Of a stretch of DNA of 41,818 bases, positions 38,680 to 41,818 are shown piece after piece; within the stretch, counting starts at the first letter, position 1; every line of letters starts with the position of its first letter. This DNA is from Acidobacteriota bacterium (lineage in GTDB: Bacteria; Acidobacteriota; Blastocatellia; Pyrinomonadales; Pyrinomonadaceae): positions 1 to 41,818 of the forward strand of contig JAIVJJ010000248.1 in NCBI GenBank assembly GCA_020200095.1, in the 5' to 3' direction. A program made the translations under genes and the position numbers. The notes beneath the pieces are model-generated. The model did no database searches. It was given only the letters and a program-made list of their open reading frames with translations, and was not told the origin of the DNA.

Positions 38680-39501
38680 CTAATACTGAATCAAACTACC
38701 TTCGCGTTTGGCGCGTTTGATGGCGCGACCGAAAATCCATAACGAAAAGGGAAGCAGAACGATAAGAAAAGTCAAAAGCGTAAAAAGTGGCGTTTCGACT
38801 TGGGTTAAAGTTTTGCCTTGAATCAAAACCGCCCGAATTCCGTCGAGTCCGTGCGTTGAAGGGTTAATATAAGAAAGCGCTTTTCCACCGGTTTCACCTA
38901 AAGATTCTTGCAGCATTTCTTTTGGAAAAAAAACGCCGGAAAAAAGCGCCGTTCCCGCGCCGAGCAAAATCGCAAACGGATCGCCGCGCTTGAAAACCAT
39001 CGCAAAACTTGCGGAAAGAATGCCAATACAAGCTAAGGTTAAAGTCGTTAAAACTAAAAATAGAAGCGCAAGCAGAAAATTGCCTCGATATTGGACGTTA
39101 AAAAAAAGCCAGCCGAAGAAAAGATACAAAAAAGAATTAAAAGTCGCTTCGACGTAAGACCAAGCCGAACTTGACACAATGACTGTTGGAACATTTATTG
39201 GCGTCAGAAGGACGCTTTCGAGCGTGCCTTGCATTTGTTCTTGCCTGATTGCGTTGGCGAGGGCTGAAAATCCAGACATAAAATAATTAAGCATTGCCAT
39301 TCCGGTCAACCAAGCCGTTAGAGGGTTTTGCCACTGTTCATATTGAGCGAGCGGAAAGCCTGCGAATATGCGTGAAATAAAAAAGAATGTCGTCACAATT
39401 CCTAAAATCCACAAAATCTTGATAAAAAACTCGACACGGTAAGAAAGCGCGAGTTGAAAATCACGGATGATAAAGGCGCGGATGCGTTGTAAAAGCAGCA
39501 T
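38680..39501 (-). CDS. ABC-2 type transporter permease
   Basis: The 273-residue membrane protein has six predicted helices, the first at about 24-45 after RAFIIRDFQLALSYRVEF, and the characteristic ABC-2 segment ALANAIRQEQMQGTLESVLL / TPINVPTVIVSSS before the third helix. LLGAGTALFSGVFFPKEMLQ and SYINPSTHGLDGIRAVLI are typical of the fifth-sixth helix region of export permeases. No ATP-binding subunit lies beside it on either side in this window; the next gene on the right points away. It may pair with an ATPase encoded elsewhere. The substrate cannot be told. Confidence 0.88.
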   Translation of the reverse strand: MLLLQRIRAFIIRDFQLALSYRVEFFIKILWILGIVTTFFFISRIFAGFPLAQYEQWQNPLTAWLTGMAMLNYFMSGFSALANAIRQEQMQGTLESVLLTPINVPTVIVSSSAWSYVEATFNSFLYLFFGWLFFNVQYRGNFLLALLFLVLTTLTLACIGILSASFAMVFKRGDPFAILLGAGTALFSGVFFPKEMLQESLGETGGKALSYINPSTHGLDGIRAVLIQGKTLTQVETPLFTLLTFLIVLLPFSLWIFGRAIKRAKREGSLIQY

Positions 39502-39574
39502 TTTTTGGAATTATAATTTAAGATTACAGGTTAAAATAATTTACAACGGACGAACCGAAAGGACAAAGGAGGAA

Positions 39575-39613
39575 ATGAAAAATTGCATTCCCCGTTTATT
39601 CTTTTTACAATGA
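39575..39613 (+). CDS. Possible leader peptide ahead of a lipoprotein gene
   Basis: AAAGGAGG at 39565-39572 is the best ribosome site in this region and lies two to three bases before an ATG that opens a 12-codon frame (MKNCIPRLFFLQ) ending in TGA five bases before the lipoprotein ATG at 39618. It may be a leader or a coupling device; alternatively the ribosome site serves nothing. Spacing to the ATG is short. Confidence 0.25.
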   Translation: MKNCIPRLFFLQ

Positions 39614-39617
39614 CGAG

Positions 39618-40169
39618 ATGAAAATTGCACTGACAAAATATATTTATGTTTTTATAATTGGCGTTTTTTTTCTTGGCGGTTGTGGAGTTAGTGAAAACAA
39701 AAACATAAGTCGGCAGTCAAATACGGTGGAAACAGGCGATTTCAATGCCGGAGGCGTCAATCCAAACTTATCAAAAGATGATGTGGTTGAACTTTCTAAA
39801 ATAATTAAGCTGCCGTTGACGCCCGAAGAAGTCACCTATAAGGAAGTTAACTCAAACATCGACAAGGGCGGTAAAATGCTGCCGACAACAGACGGAAAAA
39901 AACTCATTGTCGTGCTGAAATTTTCACCGCAAGACGCGAATCAGATTGTTGCTCAAGCCGAAAAGTATAAACCTCCTGTCGGAGCGGAAATTGACGCCGA
40001 AAATTGGTTTCCAGCCGAACTCGTCGCGCAAAGCCAGCTTTCCGGGGATGAAACCTTAAAAGGAACTGCATATGCCGCCAACGAATTTCTTCAACCGCCC
40101 TTTAATAATGGAAAAATCACGCGCATTGCCGACACGGATTTTTTTGTTCTGGAGCTGACATCTTTATAA
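39618..40169 (+). CDS. Lipoprotein of unknown function
   Basis: A 183-residue protein with a lipoprotein signal (YIYVFIIGVFFLGGC, lipobox LGGC at residue 22). The mature part is polar: NPNLSKDDVVELSKIIKLPL, KMLPTTDGKKLIVVLKFSPQ, and a later ELVAQSQLSGDETLKGTAYA with a final strand IADTDFFVLELTSL. I do not recognise a family. The start lacks a ribosome site of its own, apart from the coupled leader frame. It converges with the sigma-54 regulator gene; only 34 bases separate their stops and no clear terminator is seen. Confidence 0.75.
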   Translation: MKIALTKYIYVFIIGVFFLGGCGVSENKNISRQSNTVETGDFNAGGVNPNLSKDDVVELSKIIKLPLTPEEVTYKEVNSNIDKGGKMLPTTDGKKLIVVLKFSPQDANQIVAQAEKYKPPVGAEIDAENWFPAELVAQSQLSGDETLKGTAYAANEFLQPPFNNGKITRIADTDFFVLELTSL

Positions 40170-40203
40170 TTAAAGAGAACTTAGGCTTTTGAAAAGTTAA
40201 AGA

Positions 40204-41556
40204 TTAAATCTCTTCATAACGTTTTAGTTTCCGGTAAAGTGTTGATAAATCAATGTCTAGAATTTCGGCGGCAGCGTTTTTGTCTTCGCCGACCGTCTTC
40301 AGCACGTCCGTAATATAACGCCTTTCCATTTCCTCTAAAGTCGGTCGCAAACCTTTCGGGTCACGCATTTCGAAAAAATTTTCGCTGGTGTTTTTGATTT
40401 TCGTCGGCAGATTATCAATATTAATTTCTTCGCCGCTTAAAATAAAGGCGCGTTGTATGGCGTTTTGTAGCTCGCGGACGTTGCCTTGCCAATTAAAATT
40501 GACAAGCGCCGACATAGCTTCCGTCGTAACCGCCTTTTCAATCGTGTTTTGCTCGCGGGCAAATTTAGAAATGAAATGTTTGACAAGTAGCGGAATATCT
40601 TCGCGCCGCTCACGGAGTGATGGCAGAGAAATTTCAATTACGTTTAAGCGATAAAATAAATCTTCGCGAAAGCGATTTTCAGCAACTTCATTTTCAAGGT
40701 TTTTATTGGTCGCGGCTATAATCCGTGCGTCGAATTTCACTGCCACGCTTGAGCCAACCGGCATAACTTCATGTTCTTGTAAAGCGCGAAGAAGTTTTAC
40801 TTGCAGCATTTGCGGCATTTCGGCGATTTCATCTAAAAACAGAGTTCCGCCTTCGGCAGAACGAAAAAGTCCTTTTTTGTCAGCGGTCGCGCCTGTGAAA
40901 GAGCCTTTGGTGTGTCCGAAAAGTTCGCTTTCCAAAAGACTTTCGGGTAAAGCGCCACAGTTTATTGCTAAGAAAGGTTTTACCGAGCGGCGGCTGTTAA
41001 AATGTATCGAACGGGCAATCAATTCTTTTCCCGTGCCGCTTTCGCCTTGAATCAAAATGCTAGCATTCGTATCGGCAACCTTCTCGACTAGACGAAAAAC
41101 TTCTTGAAGAGATTCGCTATTGCCGATAATTTCCAAAAAACTGTAATGCTTGCTGAGTTCGCGGCGCAAACTACGATTTTCCCGAAAAAGCTCTTTCGTC
41201 TGAAACGCATTTTTGACTGTTTGCAGCAAATCTTCGTTAACAAAAGGTTTTGTAATATAATCGTATGCGCCTTTGCGAAGCGCGGAAATAGCGGAGTCAA
41301 CAGAAGAATAAGCCGTCATAATTATGACAATCGCTTCGTCGTCTATCGTTTTTATCTGGTCAAGAAGCTGCAAGCCGTCTTTTCCCGCCATTTTTATGTC
41401 GGTCAAAGTAACGGCGACATCGTTTGAGGAAAAAATCTCTAAAGCGGTTTCCGCGCTGTCGGCGCTCAAAACCTGGTAGCCTTCATCTTCGAGCAACTGT
41501 CGCAAGATTGTGCGCATCAATTCTTCGTCTTCAACAACCAGCACTTTTGACTTCAT
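40204..41556 (-). CDS. NtrC/AtoC-type sigma-54-dependent response regulator
   Basis: A 450-residue protein in three domains. The receiver (1-120) has acidic pocket residues in VVEDEEL, phosphoacceptor Asp53 in TLTDIKMAG and Lys104 in TKPF. The AAA+ domain (about 140-380) has Walker A GESGTGKE (171-178), the sigma-54 contact loop ELFGHTKGSFTGA with GSFTGA replacing GAFTGA (218-223), Walker B GGTLFLDEI and the arginine-finger region RFREDLFYRLNV. The C-terminal domain has a Fis-type helix-turn-helix with KNAAAEILDIDLSTLYRKLK. It would activate sigma-54 promoters after phosphorylation. The cognate histidine kinase is not in the window. The Ala to Ser change in the loop is seen in some functional members. 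Confidence 0.93.
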   Translation of the reverse strand: MKSKVLVVEDEELMRTILRQLLEDEGYQVLSADSAETALEIFSSNDVAVTLTDIKMAGKDGLQLLDQIKTIDDEAIVIIMTAYSSVDSAISALRKGAYDYITKPFVNEDLLQTVKNAFQTKELFRENRSLRRELSKHYSFLEIIGNSESLQEVFRLVEKVADTNASILIQGESGTGKELIARSIHFNSRRSVKPFLAINCGALPESLLESELFGHTKGSFTGATADKKGLFRSAEGGTLFLDEIAEMPQMLQVKLLRALQEHEVMPVGSSVAVKFDARIIAATNKNLENEVAENRFREDLFYRLNVIEISLPSLRERREDIPLLVKHFISKFAREQNTIEKAVTTEAMSALVNFNWQGNVRELQNAIQRAFILSGEEINIDNLPTKIKNTSENFFEMRDPKGLRPTLEEMERRYITDVLKTVGEDKNAAAEILDIDLSTLYRKLKRYEEI

Positions 41557-41684
41557 AATTTGAAAATTGAAAATTAAAACTCACAAATTGAAAATACAAA
41601 ATTTAAATCACGAATTACCATTTTACATTTTTAATTTTTCATCGAATACGTGATAGCATCAAATCTACTCTCTTATTAATTTTA
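41557..41684. promoter_or_regulatory. AT-rich divergent upstream region with short repeats
   Basis: Motifs such as tttgaaaattgaaaatta, acaaattgaaaatacaaa and catttttaatttttcat repeat in near-tandem fashion between the divergent regulator and the right-edge gene. The region must hold both promoters, but no single -10/-35 pair stands out. Similar word repeats (aattgaaaat type) are probably dispersed elsewhere in the genome. Confidence 0.4.
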
Positions 41685-41818
41685 ATGCGCCTTCGTAATT
41701 CTTTAAAATCTTTCCTTTTAATCACCTTTTTGTTTTTGTCTTTGGCAAACGCGCAACAGACAAATCCGGTGGATAAACACGTTTCCAATCCGATAACTGA
41801 TACGCCGAACGTTAATCC
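41685..41818 (+). CDS. Start of an exported protein, cut by window edge (possibly LptD-like)
   Basis: From an ATG at 41685 the frame stays open to the window end for 44 codons: a signal peptide MRLRNSLKSFLLITFLFLSL followed by ANAQQTNPVDKHVSNP and ITDTPNVN. The NPVxxxVxNPxTDTPNVNP wording resembles the N-terminus I recall for large outer-membrane assembly proteins in Blastocatellia, but the visible part is too short to decide. It is transcribed away from the sigma-54 regulator. Confidence 0.5.
   Translation, partial: MRLRNSLKSFLLITFLFLSLANAQQTNPVDKHVSNPITDTPNVN

Noticed and set aside
1-41818. CRISPR arrays or tandem phage genes
   Set aside because: No regularly spaced repeats and no phage structural genes were seen; the repeats found are short and of other types.

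Overview
The window looks like chromosome of an acidobacterium, probably class Blastocatellia near Pyrinomonadaceae. This is inferred from gene content, not from a marker gene. The signs are an ECF sigma factor of the TIGR02999 type next to large Ser/Thr kinases with TolB/FlgO-like and TPR tails, several secreted proteins ending in AQ signal sites, a short zinc-ribbon membrane protein, a split AtuA, and slightly AT-rich DNA with GCG/CGC-rich codons. An lpxC remnant and many exported proteins point to a Gram-negative envelope. I saw no rRNA, tRNA or CRISPR array.

Layout. 1-0.6 kb: tail of an IS1595-type transposase and a GNAT acetyltransferase. 0.65-4.1 kb: an lpxC remnant, a conserved unknown, a circularly permuted ATP-grasp protein with an apparent internal deletion, and an overlapping nucleotidyltransferase plus small partner. 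4.1-9.6 kb, mostly + strand: acyl-CoA carboxylase beta subunit, zinc-ribbon membrane protein, frameshifted cupin, pyrophosphatase (minus), exported cyclophilin, shortened enoyl-CoA hydratase and an exported methyltransferase, closed by a perfect 26-bp hairpin. 9.7-19 kb, minus strand: SnoaL-like secreted protein, single-chain restriction-modification enzyme, enoyl-CoA hydratase, M28 peptidase, alpha/beta hydrolase, separate AtuA C-terminal domain, SdpI-like protein and Nudix hydrolase. 19-20.5 kb: a patch of gene remnants. 20.5-29.4 kb: an ECF sigma factor with two tandem kinases, one a 1842-residue GAF-kinase-STAND-TPR-TolB-TPR fusion. 29.6-31 kb: two secreted proteins. 31-38.5 kb, minus strand: AtuA, an unusual 11-residue-repeat secreted protein, and both methylmalonyl-CoA mutase subunits separated by five genes. 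38.7-41.8 kb: ABC permease, lipoprotein, sigma-54 response regulator and the start of a secreted protein.

How the genes work together. The carboxylase, two enoyl-CoA hydratases, AtuA in two pieces and methylmalonyl-CoA mutase suggest branched-chain or isoprenoid acyl-CoA breakdown feeding the propionate/methylmalonate route; the genes are scattered rather than in one operon. The sigma factor and kinases form a likely phospho-signalling unit.

The most striking pattern is that many genes keep a recognisable beginning and end but lack their middle: lpxC, the ATP-grasp gene, an enoyl-CoA hydratase, the gene at 19.06 kb and at least three kinase-derived mini-genes at 19.9-20.5 kb. Real internal deletion and assembly collapse cannot be told apart from this sequence alone.
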